From positions 1 through 64,000 of the forward strand of contig NZ_JADLJS010000022.1 in the NCBI RefSeq assembly GCF_015680405.1: a stretch of 64,000 nt of DNA, given 5' to 3'. Under the pieces are notes generated by a model, which had not been told where the DNA came from, made no database searches, and saw only the letters and a list, made by a program, of their open reading frames with translations. This stretch comes from Pseudomonas pudica. Lineage in GTDB: Bacteria > Pseudomonadota > Gammaproteobacteria > Pseudomonadales > Pseudomonadaceae. A program made the position numbers and the translations under genes. Positions 1 through 7,273 of this stretch are shown piece after piece. Positions within the stretch are counted from its first letter, which is position 1. Every line of letters begins with the position of its first letter.

Positions 1-84
1 GGCTCCCACAGGACCGCGCCGATTCTGAAGGCTGTGCAGTACCTGTGGGAGCTGGCTTGCCGGCGATGGGCCGCACAGCGGCCC
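1..84. repeat. REP element pair, cut by the window edge
   Basis: The first 11 bases end in a CTCCCACAG half-unit, and bases 44-70 hold the inverted partner TGTGGGAGCTGGCTTGCCGG. A small GGCCGC/GCGGCC hairpin follows at 69-83. The same GGGAGCTGGCTTGCCGGCG unit recurs near 5.2, 14.6, 26.8 and 46.7 kb, always between genes, which marks it as a dispersed REP family. The left part of the pair lies outside the window. Confidence 0.75.
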
Positions 85-154
85 CTTGCGGACACAGCGC
101 CGCTGCTGTTCTATACTGCCGCTCTTTTTCCCCTAGTACCTGGATACCCGTTCG

Positions 155-829
155 ATGACCACCCTGCTGGCCCTGGATACCGCTACCGAAGCCTGTTCCG
201 TCGCACTGCTGCATGACGGCATGGTAACCAGCCATTACGAGGTGATCCCGCGCATGCATGCCCAGAAGCTGCTGCCGATGATCAAGCAGCTGCTGGCCGA
301 GTCCGGTGTGGCGCTGAATGCGCTGGATGCCATCGCCTTTGGCCGTGGCCCGGGCGCGTTCACTGGCGTGCGTATTGCCATCGGTGTGGTCCAGGGCTTG
401 GCCTTTGCCCTGGAGCGCCCGGTTTTGCCGGTGTCCAACCTGGCCGCACTGGCCCAGGGCGCGCTGCGCGAACAGGGTGTGCAGCAAGTGGCGGCCGCCA
501 TTGATGCGCGCATGGATGAAGTGTATTGGGGCTGCTACCAGGCCACCGAAGGTGAAATGCGCCTGGTCGGCCAGGAGGCTGTGCTGCCGCCCGAGCAGGT
601 GGCGCTGCCGGCGGGCAGCGCTGGCGAGTGGTTCGGCGCCGGTACCGGTTGGGGTTATGCCGAGCGCCTGGCAGTGCAAGTGGCCGCCAGCAATGCCAGT
701 GCCTTGCCCAACGCCCTGGACATCCTCAGCCTGGCCAGCTTTGCCTGGGCGCGCGGCGAGGCGATCGCTGCCGAACAGGCGCAACCGGTCTACTTGCGCG
801 ATAATGTAGCGACACCCAAGAAACGCTGA
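155..829 (+). CDS. tsaB: tRNA threonylcarbamoyladenosine biosynthesis protein TsaB
   Basis: TsaB is the non-catalytic partner of TsaD (with TsaE) in cytoplasmic synthesis of N6-threonylcarbamoyladenosine at tRNA position 37. The 224-residue product has the N-terminal ASKHA-fold start LLALDTATEACSVAL (residues 4-18) and the family signature GRGPGAFTGVRIA near residues 63-75, and its length fits TsaB (about 220-230). It lacks the metal-binding histidines of TsaD, as expected. The ATG at 155 has only a weak ribosome site, but no better in-frame start precedes the conserved N-terminus. It is first in a plus-strand series after a REP element; promoter not identified. Confidence 0.95.
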   Translation: MTTLLALDTATEACSVALLHDGMVTSHYEVIPRMHAQKLLPMIKQLLAESGVALNALDAIAFGRGPGAFTGVRIAIGVVQGLAFALERPVLPVSNLAALAQGALREQGVQQVAAAIDARMDEVYWGCYQATEGEMRLVGQEAVLPPEQVALPAGSAGEWFGAGTGWGYAERLAVQVAASNASALPNALDILSLASFAWARGEAIAAEQAQPVYLRDNVATPKKR

Positions 830-960
830 ATGTTGTTCGTCGGTTATCGCCGATGACACTAAAACCTTTTGCGCGATCTGTGGTCCAGTTATCACTCGAG
901 CATTAGCGATGGAATCCTGATGCTGCTAAATTGCCATCATTGGTTCTGAGTGCTCATGCC

Positions 961-1251
961 ATGCGAATCGACGGTTTCTCACCGCAGTCCTACCCGATCA
1001 AGCGCACTCCGCGAAAAGCAGCGGTGCGTGACGAGGCCATAGATGATGCCGAGGTGATCGAGGAGGTCGATACCGCCCCTCAGGAAGCCGCCGCCCGCCG
1101 TCGCAGCGGTGGCCTGCCAGCCCGCCAGCAGGACATGATTTTCCCCCGCGCACGTGACCGGCGCACGGCTACCGCATTGGCCAGCTACCTGAGCACCGCC
1201 GGTTTTACCGACTGGGACATGGAAGTACTGGGGCTTGACCTGTACATTTAG
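961..1251 (+). CDS. hypothetical protein, small, Pseudomonas-type
   Basis: A 96-residue protein is read from ATG 961 (MRIDGFSPQSYPIKR). An in-frame TTG at 931 would add ten residues but has no convincing ribosome site. The middle is charged, with an acidic run (EVIEEVD) then an arginine-rich run (AAARRRSG), so probably disordered. The C-terminus ALASYLSTAGFTDWDMEVLG looks like a short folded segment. No signal peptide or membrane helix is seen and I do not recognise the family. Its stop lies 3 bases before the start of the DUF72 gene, so the two are probably co-transcribed. Function unknown. Confidence 0.7.
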   Translation: MRIDGFSPQSYPIKRTPRKAAVRDEAIDDAEVIEEVDTAPQEAAARRRSGGLPARQQDMIFPRARDRRTATALASYLSTAGFTDWDMEVLGLDLYI

Positions 1252-1254
1252 TGG

Positions 1255-2124
1255 ATGAGTCCATCACCACTGCCTTATTTTCTCGGTTGCCCGTCATGGA
1301 GCGAAAACGCCTGGCGCGACTACCTGTATCCCGCCGATGCCAACAGCAGTGAAATGCTCGGCTATTACAGCCAGGTGTTCAACGCCGTCGAGGGCAATAC
1401 CACTTTCTATGCACGTCCTGCACCCGGCACCATTGTGCGCTGGGCGCAGATCATGCCCGAACACTTTCGCTTCACTGCCAAGTTCCCCCGGGACATCAGC
1501 CATGAAGGCGACCTGCGCGATCAGCTGGAACCGGCCTTTGACTTCACCCGCCTGATGGCCCCGCTTGGTCAGCGCGTAGCGCCGTACTGGCTGCAGTTGC
1601 CGGCCCAGTTCAGCCCCGCACGGCTGGGCGAACTCTGCCACTTCCTTGACGAAGTCGGAGTGCCGGTGGCCGTGGAGGTGCGCAACCAGGCCTTCTTCGC
1701 CAAGGGTGAAGAAGAACGGTTGCTCAACCGCCTGCTGCATGAGCGAGGCGTGGAACGTATCTGCCTCGACCCGCGCGCCTTGTTCAGCTGCACCTCTCGT
1801 GACCCCGCCGTGCTGCATGCGCAGGCGAAGAAGCCCAAGGTACCGCCACGCCCGGCAGCCTTCAGCCAGCACCCCCAGGTGCGCTTCATCGGCCACCCGC
1901 AGCTGGAGGCCAACGAGGCTTTTCTTGCCCCTTGGGTGGACAAGATCGCCGCCTGGATCGAGGAAGGCCGCAACCCCTACATCTTCCTGCACACCTCGGA
2001 CAACCGCCTGGCCGCGGCACTGGCCCAGCGCTTTCACCAACGCCTGATGCAGCGCCTGCCGGGCCTTGCCGCGTTGCCGGAATTGCCGCGCACCCCCGAG
2101 GTCGAACAACTGGGGCTACTCTGA
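1255..2124 (+). CDS. DUF72 (YecE-like) family protein
   Basis: The 289-residue product matches the DUF72/YecE family, predicted TIM-barrel proteins of unclear biochemical role. Seen in the sequence: the opening FLGCPSWSENAWRDYLYP, the strand FNAVEGNTTFY (residues 41-51), FRFTAKFPRDISH (72-84), and a late IFLHTSDN segment near residue 245, all typical of the family. Length is at the upper end of the usual 240-290. The start ATG 1255 is separated from the upstream stop by only three bases, which suggests translational coupling with the small unknown gene. The substrate is unknown. Confidence 0.88.
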   Translation: MSPSPLPYFLGCPSWSENAWRDYLYPADANSSEMLGYYSQVFNAVEGNTTFYARPAPGTIVRWAQIMPEHFRFTAKFPRDISHEGDLRDQLEPAFDFTRLMAPLGQRVAPYWLQLPAQFSPARLGELCHFLDEVGVPVAVEVRNQAFFAKGEEERLLNRLLHERGVERICLDPRALFSCTSRDPAVLHAQAKKPKVPPRPAAFSQHPQVRFIGHPQLEANEAFLAPWVDKIAAWIEEGRNPYIFLHTSDNRLAAALAQRFHQRLMQRLPGLAALPELPRTPEVEQLGLL

Positions 2125-2152
2125 CCTTTCCCTGACTGCCGGAGGTTGAACC

Positions 2153-2986
2153 ATGGATGTGCAAACCCTGCGAGCCGAAGCCTTCAAGGCCTTGCACGAG
2201 CGTGACAGCGCTTTCGTCATCCCCAACCCGTGGGATGCCGGCTCGGCCAAGTTGCTGGCCAGCCTGGGCTTCGAGGCGCTGGCCACCACCAGTGCCGGCT
2301 TGGCTTTCAGCCTGGGCCGTCCGGACGCCGAAGGCGCCTTGAGCCTGGACGATACCCTCGATAATGCTGGCGAGATCGTCGACGCCACCCCGTTGCCGGT
2401 GGCCGCTGACCTGGAGAACGGCTTTGGCGACCTGCCCGAGGATTGCGGCCAGACCATTCTGCGGGCTGCCGAAGTTGGCTTGGTGGGTGGCTCTATCGAG
2501 GATGCCAGTGGTCGCAGCGATACGCCGATCTATGATTTCGGGCTGGCAGTAGAGCGTGTGCGCGCAGCAGTTCAGGCGGCACGCAGCCTGCCGTTCCCGT
2601 TCACCCTTTGCGCCCGGGCAGAGAACCTGCTGCACGGGCGCATGGACCTGGACGACACCATCCTGCGTCTGCAGGCCTATGCCGAGGCCGGTGCCGATGT
2701 GCTCTACGCTCCCGGGCTGCGTACTGTCGAGGAAATCCGCGCGGTGGTGCAGGCCGTCGCGCCACGGCCGGTGAATGTGCTGATGGGCATGGCGGGCGTG
2801 CCGCTGAGCGTCAACCAGTTGCAGGACCTGGGTGTACGTCGCATCAGCGTCGGCTCATCGCTTGCCCGTGCCGCGTTGGGGGCCTTCCACCGGGCTGCGC
2901 TGGAGATTCGCGATGAGGGCACCTTCGGCTACGGTGAGCAGGCGCTGCCGTTCGCCCAACTCAACGAGCTGTTCCACCGCCGATGA
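2153..2986 (+). CDS. isocitrate lyase/PEP mutase family protein
   Basis: The 277-residue product belongs to the PEP mutase/isocitrate lyase superfamily, alpha/beta barrels that cleave or form C-C or C-P bonds next to a carboxylate and need Mg2+. Visible motifs are IPNPWDAGSAKLLASLGF (residues 23-40), LPVAADLENGFGD (around 82-94; Asp and Glu likely metal ligands) and GGSIEDASG. The isocitrate lyase KKCGH signature is absent, so it is not AceA, and the sequence does not settle whether it is closer to PrpB or to an oxaloacetate/PEP hydrolase. A GGAGG ribosome site precedes ATG 2153. It overlaps the next gene by four bases. Confidence 0.88.
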   Translation: MDVQTLRAEAFKALHERDSAFVIPNPWDAGSAKLLASLGFEALATTSAGLAFSLGRPDAEGALSLDDTLDNAGEIVDATPLPVAADLENGFGDLPEDCGQTILRAAEVGLVGGSIEDASGRSDTPIYDFGLAVERVRAAVQAARSLPFPFTLCARAENLLHGRMDLDDTILRLQAYAEAGADVLYAPGLRTVEEIRAVVQAVAPRPVNVLMGMAGVPLSVNQLQDLGVRRISVGSSLARAALGAFHRAALEIRDEGTFGYGEQALPFAQLNELFHRR

Positions 2987-3672
2987 GGGCGGTGCTGGCG
3001 TTGCTGGTCTGCCTGTCGTTGTTTGCGGGGCTGGCCTGGCACCTGGGTTGGCGTCTGCCCGCCGCATGGAGCCCTTGGGCGCCGCTGGATGTGCGTCAGC
3101 CACCCAACCTGTTGACTCCCTACAAACTGTCCCGCCTTCGCGATGACCCGGCACTCTGTCGCCTGGCGCTTCAAACCAGCCAGCTGCGCTACCGGGCACA
3201 AGCCGACAGCTCGGCTGCTGCCAACTGCCCATTGCGGAACGTATGGCGTATCGAAGGTGGTCAGGCGCGGCTCGGCGGCAGCTTTCTGGCCAGTTGTCCG
3301 TTGGCGGTGGCGTACGCACTGTTCGAAAAACATGGTCTGCAGCCTGCGGCGCAACGGGTGTTTGGGCAGCCGGTGGCACAGGTCGACCATCTGGGCAGTT
3401 TTGCCTGCCGCAATGTCTACCACCGCAAGCAGGGCAGGCTGAGCCAGCACGCCACGGCCGATGCCTTGGACATCAGTGGCTTTCGCCTGCGAGACGGCCA
3501 GCGCATTGTCCTTGCGCGGGACTGGCAGGCGGGTGGGCAGAAAGCGGAATTCCTTCGTCAGGTGCAGCAGGCAGCCTGTGACAGCTTCAGCACGGTACTG
3601 GGGCCGGACTACAACGCTGCACACCACAACCACTTTCATGTGGACATGGGCCGCTGGCAGATCTGTCGCTGA
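2983..3672 (+). CDS. extensin-like C-terminal domain protein (M15-like fold)
   Basis: A 229-residue protein with an N-terminal hydrophobic segment (residues 3-18, VLALLVCLSLFAGLAW), probably a signal anchor, and then a periplasmic extensin-like C-terminal domain. This bacterial domain resembles the D-Ala-D-Ala carboxypeptidase/M15 fold. The zinc-site type motifs are present: HATADALDISGF (about 150-161) and AHHNHFHVDMG near the end (about 213-223). A peptidoglycan role is inferred from fold only. Its ATG overlaps the preceding stop (ATGA), implying translational coupling with the PEP-mutase-like gene although no functional link is obvious. Confidence 0.85.
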   Translation: MRAVLALLVCLSLFAGLAWHLGWRLPAAWSPWAPLDVRQPPNLLTPYKLSRLRDDPALCRLALQTSQLRYRAQADSSAAANCPLRNVWRIEGGQARLGGSFLASCPLAVAYALFEKHGLQPAAQRVFGQPVAQVDHLGSFACRNVYHRKQGRLSQHATADALDISGFRLRDGQRIVLARDWQAGGQKAEFLRQVQQAACDSFSTVLGPDYNAAHHNHFHVDMGRWQICR

Positions 3673-3684
3673 GCGTGGGCACGT

Positions 3685-4305
3685 TCAGGCGTGGGCGCGC
3701 ACGTTGTTCAGCACCACCGGGCGTGCCCAGTGGATGTCGAACTCCAGATCGGTCTGCTGCTTGGCCAGGGTGGCGTCATCGAACGGCTCGGGGGCCGGGT
3801 CCAGCAGATTGGTCTCGAACTCGGCGATCGGCAGGAACAGCGAACGCGGGATAGGGCCGGGGCCGGGTTCGGCAATGGGGTGACCTTGGCTCATCACCAC
3901 CGGGCGTAGCCAGCTGTTGCTGATATCGAGCTGACGCTGCTGCTCGATCAGCTCGGCTGCGCTGAACGGCTCGGGGGCAGGCGGCAGCAGATTGGCTTCG
4001 AGCTCTGCCTTGGGCAGAAACAGTGGCTCGGGCGGTGCCACCTCGGTGTCGTGTACCGGGCAGGCACGCTGGGCGTCGATCAGGGCCAGTGCACGGGCGC
4101 CGCCGATCGGCTCGCCGCTGCTCTGGTCGTATTGCACGAACGACTGGCTGACGCTGTCTACGGGCTCTTCCTGCTGCTCGGCCATGGCCCGGGCAAAGAA
4201 ATCCTGCCAAAGGTGGCTGACGCCCCCCAGTGCCTGGGTGTTGTGCTGACTGTAGTTGCCGACAGGCGACAGGTAGGTCAAGCCGATGGGAAGAGTATCT
4301 GACAT
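3685..4305 (-). CDS. hypothetical protein with a duplicated 44-residue unit
   Basis: A 206-residue protein is read from MSDTLPIG; a longer in-frame start at 4392 would cross the promoter region and is less likely. Residues 95-138 and 156-199 are two copies of one unit sharing LFLP.AE.E.NLL.PAPEPF, a glutamine-rich stretch (EQQRQL / AKQQTD) and the end W.RPVV. The copies map to 3892-4023 and 3709-3840. The N-terminal third (SHLWQDFFARAMAEQQ) is different. No signal peptide or membrane helix is visible and I do not recognise the family. It is convergent with the extensin-like gene and divergent from rsmJ, with a 9-bp dyad at 4351-4375 between them. Confidence 0.72.
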   Translation of the reverse strand: MSDTLPIGLTYLSPVGNYSQHNTQALGGVSHLWQDFFARAMAEQQEEPVDSVSQSFVQYDQSSGEPIGGARALALIDAQRACPVHDTEVAPPEPLFLPKAELEANLLPPAPEPFSAAELIEQQRQLDISNSWLRPVVMSQGHPIAEPGPGPIPRSLFLPIAEFETNLLDPAPEPFDDATLAKQQTDLEFDIHWARPVVLNNVRAHA

Positions 4306-4350
4306 GGCAGTCGCGCGCGTTGTGCTCTGGCAGAATAGCGGGATATTGCC

Positions 4351-4375
4351 TGTATCGGCCGAAGTAGCCGATACA
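4351..4375. promoter_or_regulatory. perfect 9-bp inverted repeat in the divergent rsmJ promoter region
   Basis: TGTATCGGC (4351-4359) and its exact complement GCCGATACA (4367-4375) flank a 7-base spacer CGAAGTA. It lies between the starts of the duplicated-unit protein and rsmJ. The geometry fits a dimeric repressor operator, though an RNA hairpin is possible. The binding protein is unknown. Confidence 0.5.
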
Positions 4376-4405
4376 TTAACGGCTGGGTTCAATTTCTAGG
4401 TGTGA

Positions 4406-5185
4406 ATGATGGAAGAGCAGGGCACAGGTATCCGGGTCGAGGCGCTGTCGGCTGAATTCGAGGCGCAAGCCGCTGCGTGGGCGCAGCGCCTGGGGTTGCC
4501 GCTGCAGGACGATGCTGCCGGGTTTGCCGTGCAGGTTGGTGTTGATGGCTTGCAGATCCAGCAATTGGGCCCGCAGGCCCCGGGGCCGGTGCGGGTGGAC
4601 TTTGTCGAAGGCCAGGCCGCGCACCGGCGCCTGTTCGGTGGTGGCAACGGGCAGATGATCGCCAAGGCGGTGGGCATTGCCCAAGGCGTGCGTCCGCAGG
4701 TGCTGGATGCCACTGCCGGGCTGGGCAAGGACGCGTTCGTGCTGGCCAGCCTTGGCTGCCAGATGACCCTGATCGAACGCCAGCCGCTGATTGCCGCGCT
4801 GCTGGAGGATGGCCTGGCGCGGGCGCGGTCGGATGAAGAGGTGGGGCCGATCGTCGGGCGCATGCGCCTGCTTGCCGGCAACGCCATCGAGCGCATGCGC
4901 GCCTGGGAGGGCGAGGCACCCCAGGTGATCTACCTCGATCCGATGTTCCCGCACCGGGACAAGAGTGCGCTGGTGAAGAAGGAAATGCGTGTGTTCCGGC
5001 CCTTGGTGGGGGATGACCTGGATGCCCCGGCCCTGCTCGAAGCTGCCCTGGCGCTGGCCAGCCACCGGGTGGTGGTGAAGCGGCCGCGCAAGGCGCCGAT
5101 CATCGACGGGCCGAAGCCGAGCCATAGCCTGGAGGGCAAGTCGAGCCGGTATGACATTTACCCGAAGAAGGCCCTCAAGGCCTGA
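4406..5185 (+). CDS. rsmJ: 16S rRNA (guanine(1516)-N(2))-methyltransferase RsmJ
   Basis: RsmJ methylates N2 of G1516 in 16S rRNA using S-adenosylmethionine, in the cytoplasm on the assembling small subunit. The 259-residue product has the SAM-binding motif VLDATAGLGKDAFVLASLG (about residues 98-116) and the target-base motif IYLDPMFPHRDKSALVKKEM (about 175-194), a hallmark of this family, with the usual length. The ATG at 4406 is the first start in frame. It stands alone on the plus strand between a divergent unknown gene and a convergent TetR gene. Confidence 0.95.
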   Translation: MMEEQGTGIRVEALSAEFEAQAAAWAQRLGLPLQDDAAGFAVQVGVDGLQIQQLGPQAPGPVRVDFVEGQAAHRRLFGGGNGQMIAKAVGIAQGVRPQVLDATAGLGKDAFVLASLGCQMTLIERQPLIAALLEDGLARARSDEEVGPIVGRMRLLAGNAIERMRAWEGEAPQVIYLDPMFPHRDKSALVKKEMRVFRPLVGDDLDAPALLEAALALASHRVVVKRPRKAPIIDGPKPSHSLEGKSSRYDIYPKKALKA

Positions 5186-5235
5186 GCTGAGAGCTTCGGT
5201 ATCCTGTAGGAGCAACTATCTTATGTTGCCTGTAA

Positions 5236-5330
5236 GGGCCCTATCGCCGGCAAGCCAGCTCCCACAGGTACTGCACAGCCCTGAGGACAGTGCGATCAAG
5301 GTGGGCGCTGGCTTGCCGGCGATGGGGCCA
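5236..5330. repeat. REP inverted pair
   Basis: Unit one (5236-5268) carries TCGCCGGCAAGCCAGCTCCC, and unit two (5301-5329) is its near-complement GGCGCTGGCTTGCCGGCGAT. The pair lies between the convergent ends of rsmJ and the TetR gene, where REP hairpins commonly sit and can stabilise or end transcripts. Confidence 0.8.
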
Positions 5331-5349
5331 GTCCTGGCAGCCTGATGTC

Positions 5350-5991
5350 TCAGGGCTGGAACGCCCGCAGGAACACACCTACCACCTCGCGCACATGCGC
5401 CTCGGCCTCATCCCCCTCCAGCGGCCCCGCGCATCCCAGCAGCAACCGGTAATCCGGTGCGCCCTTGACCAGGCAGAAGAAGTGCTCCGCCGCACGCAGC
5501 GGGTTGTCGATGCGCAACAGCCCGCGCTCATGCGCCCCGCGCAGCAATGCCTCCATTCCCGCCAGCACGCGCTTGGGCCCGGCTTCGTAGAAGTACTCGC
5601 CAAAGCTCGGGTCGAGGCTGCCCTGGGCCATGATCAGGCGGCTGAGCTTGACCGCTTCATCGCTGCTGATCAGCGCCTGGAAGCCACGGGCAATGGTCAG
5701 CAGCACCTCTTCCACCGGTGCCCCTTCGGGGTACTCGAACAGCAGGTCGGGCAACTGGATCTGGCAGGTTGCCATGACCGCCGAGCAGAACAGCGTCTGC
5801 TTGTCGGTGAAGTGGCTGTATACGGTGAGCTTTGAAACACCTGCCGCCGCAGCGACCGCATCCATGCTGGTGTTGGCGTAGCCAAGGCTGAGGAACAGGG
5901 CCTTGGCTGCTTCGAGAATCGCCTCGCGCTTGGCCAGATCCTTGGGCCGGCCCGGGCCGATGGGGGCGTCGTTGGACATCGTGGTCTGCAT
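5350..5991 (-). CDS. TetR/AcrR family transcriptional regulator
   Basis: A 213-residue TetR-family protein. The N-terminal helix-turn-helix spans roughly residues 15-65 (REAILEAAKALFLSLGYANT, then AAAAGVSKLTVYSHF and DKQTLF), and the C-terminal half is the ligand/dimer domain, resembling the AefR-like type. It is divergent from an RND adaptor-pump pair, so repression of that efflux module is the likely role, with an inducer compound binding the C-terminal domain. A TATACT-N4-AGTATA dyad at 6117-6132 in front of the pump is the probable operator. Start 5991 gives MQTTMSNDAP; the second Met (5979) is equally possible since neither has a clear ribosome site. Confidence 0.9.
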   Translation of the reverse strand: MQTTMSNDAPIGPGRPKDLAKREAILEAAKALFLSLGYANTSMDAVAAAAGVSKLTVYSHFTDKQTLFCSAVMATCQIQLPDLLFEYPEGAPVEEVLLTIARGFQALISSDEAVKLSRLIMAQGSLDPSFGEYFYEAGPKRVLAGMEALLRGAHERGLLRIDNPLRAAEHFFCLVKGAPDYRLLLGCAGPLEGDEAEAHVREVVGVFLRAFQP

Positions 5992-6116
5992 CTGGTTGAA
6001 GATTCGCTCATCTTACCGGCTCAGACGCCATTCGGGTGAAACCGCTCCCACAACGCTCAACCACTGCTCTGCAAAAAACGGTACATACCCTTCCCGGCAC
6101 CCACTGCCTCATTTAA

Positions 6117-6132
6117 TATACTTGTCAGTATA
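6117..6132. promoter_or_regulatory. candidate TetR-type operator upstream of the RND pump
   Basis: TATACT (6117-6122) and AGTATA (6127-6132) are perfect inverted half-sites separated by TGTC. The dyad lies 35 bases before the adaptor start inside an AT-rich stretch that could hold the -10 region. Position and shape suit the divergent TetR protein; binding is inferred. Confidence 0.55.
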
Positions 6133-6166
6133 AATATTCGATGTGCTCTCTGGGAAAGGATTCATC

Positions 6167-7267
6167 ATGTTGCGCCATGCCTTGTCCATCGCTCTGTCCG
6201 CCGCTGCCGTGCTGTTGCTGGCGGCGTGCGGCCAGGAAGCCGCCCCACCTGCTGCGCCGCGCCCGGCGTTGGTGGTGCAGCCGCAGCCGGCCGAAGCCGC
6301 TGCCGACAGTTACCCCGGCGAAGTGCGGGCGCGCTTCGAGCCGGAACTGGCTTTCCGCATTGGCGGCAAGGTCAGCAAACGCCTGGTCGAGGAAGGGCAG
6401 CGGGTCAAGGCCGACCAGCCGCTGGCCGAGCTGGACCCGCAGGATGTGCGCCTGCAACTGGAAGCCAACCGTGCCCAGCTGGCTGCCGCCGAGGCCAACC
6501 TGTCGCTGGTGCGCGCCGAGCGCGATCGCTACCAGAAGCTGCTGGACCGGCAGATGGTCAGCCATTCCCAGTTCGATAACGCCGAAAACCTCTACCGCGC
6601 CGGCCTGGCCCGGCTGAAACAGGCCAAGGCCGAGTTCGACGTGGCTGGCAACCAGGCTGAATATGCTGTGCTGCGCGCACCCCAGGCCGGAGTGATCGCC
6701 AAGCGCCAGGTGGAAGTGGGCCAGGTGGTCGCCGCGGGGCAGACCGTGTTCACCCTGGCCGCCGATGGCGAACGGGAAGTGGCTATCGGCCTGCCGGAGC
6801 AGCAGTTCGCCCGCTTCGCCGTGGGCCAGCCGGTGAGCGTCGAGTTGTGGTCGCACCCGCAAGAGCGCTTCCAGGGGCGCATCCGCGAGTTGTCACCGGC
6901 CGCCGACCCGCGTTCGCGCACCTTCGCTGCCCGCATCGCCTTTACCACGGCCGCCACGCCGGCAGAGCTGGGCCAGAGCGCCCGGGTGTTCATCGCCCAC
7001 GAAGGGCAGATCCCGCTGGCGGTGCCGCTGTCGGCAGTCACTGCGGAAAACGGCCAGGCCTACGTCTGGCGGGTCAACAAGGAAAGCCGCCTGGAGCGGG
7101 CCGTAGTGCGCCTGGGGCCCTACGGCGCCGACAGCGTACCCGTGCTTGAAGGCCTCGCCCCCGACGACTGGGTTGTCGCCGCAGGTGGCCATGTATTGCG
7201 CGAGGGCCAGGAGATACGCCCCGTGGACCGTACCAACCGCGTAGTGAACCTGACGGCCAAGGAGTAA
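6167..7267 (+). CDS. RND efflux periplasmic adaptor (membrane fusion) lipoprotein
   Basis: A 366-residue HlyD/AcrA-type adaptor linking an inner-membrane RND pump to an outer-membrane channel. The N-terminus is a lipoprotein signal with lipobox LLLAACG, so the mature protein should be tethered by a lipidated Cys. Barrel-sandwich halves are seen at FRIGGKVSKRLVEEGQRVKA and YAVLRAPQAGVIAKRQVEVG, with a helical hairpin between (RAQLAAAEANLSLVRAERDR onward) and a beta-barrel after. ATG 6167 is preceded by GGAAAGGA; an in-frame GTG at 6143 has no such site. The pump gene starts six bases after its stop. Confidence 0.94.
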   Translation: MLRHALSIALSAAAVLLLAACGQEAAPPAAPRPALVVQPQPAEAAADSYPGEVRARFEPELAFRIGGKVSKRLVEEGQRVKADQPLAELDPQDVRLQLEANRAQLAAAEANLSLVRAERDRYQKLLDRQMVSHSQFDNAENLYRAGLARLKQAKAEFDVAGNQAEYAVLRAPQAGVIAKRQVEVGQVVAAGQTVFTLAADGEREVAIGLPEQQFARFAVGQPVSVELWSHPQERFQGRIRELSPAADPRSRTFAARIAFTTAATPAELGQSARVFIAHEGQIPLAVPLSAVTAENGQAYVWRVNKESRLERAVVRLGPYGADSVPVLEGLAPDDWVVAAGGHVLREGQEIRPVDRTNRVVNLTAKE

Positions 7268-7273
7268 GTCCCG

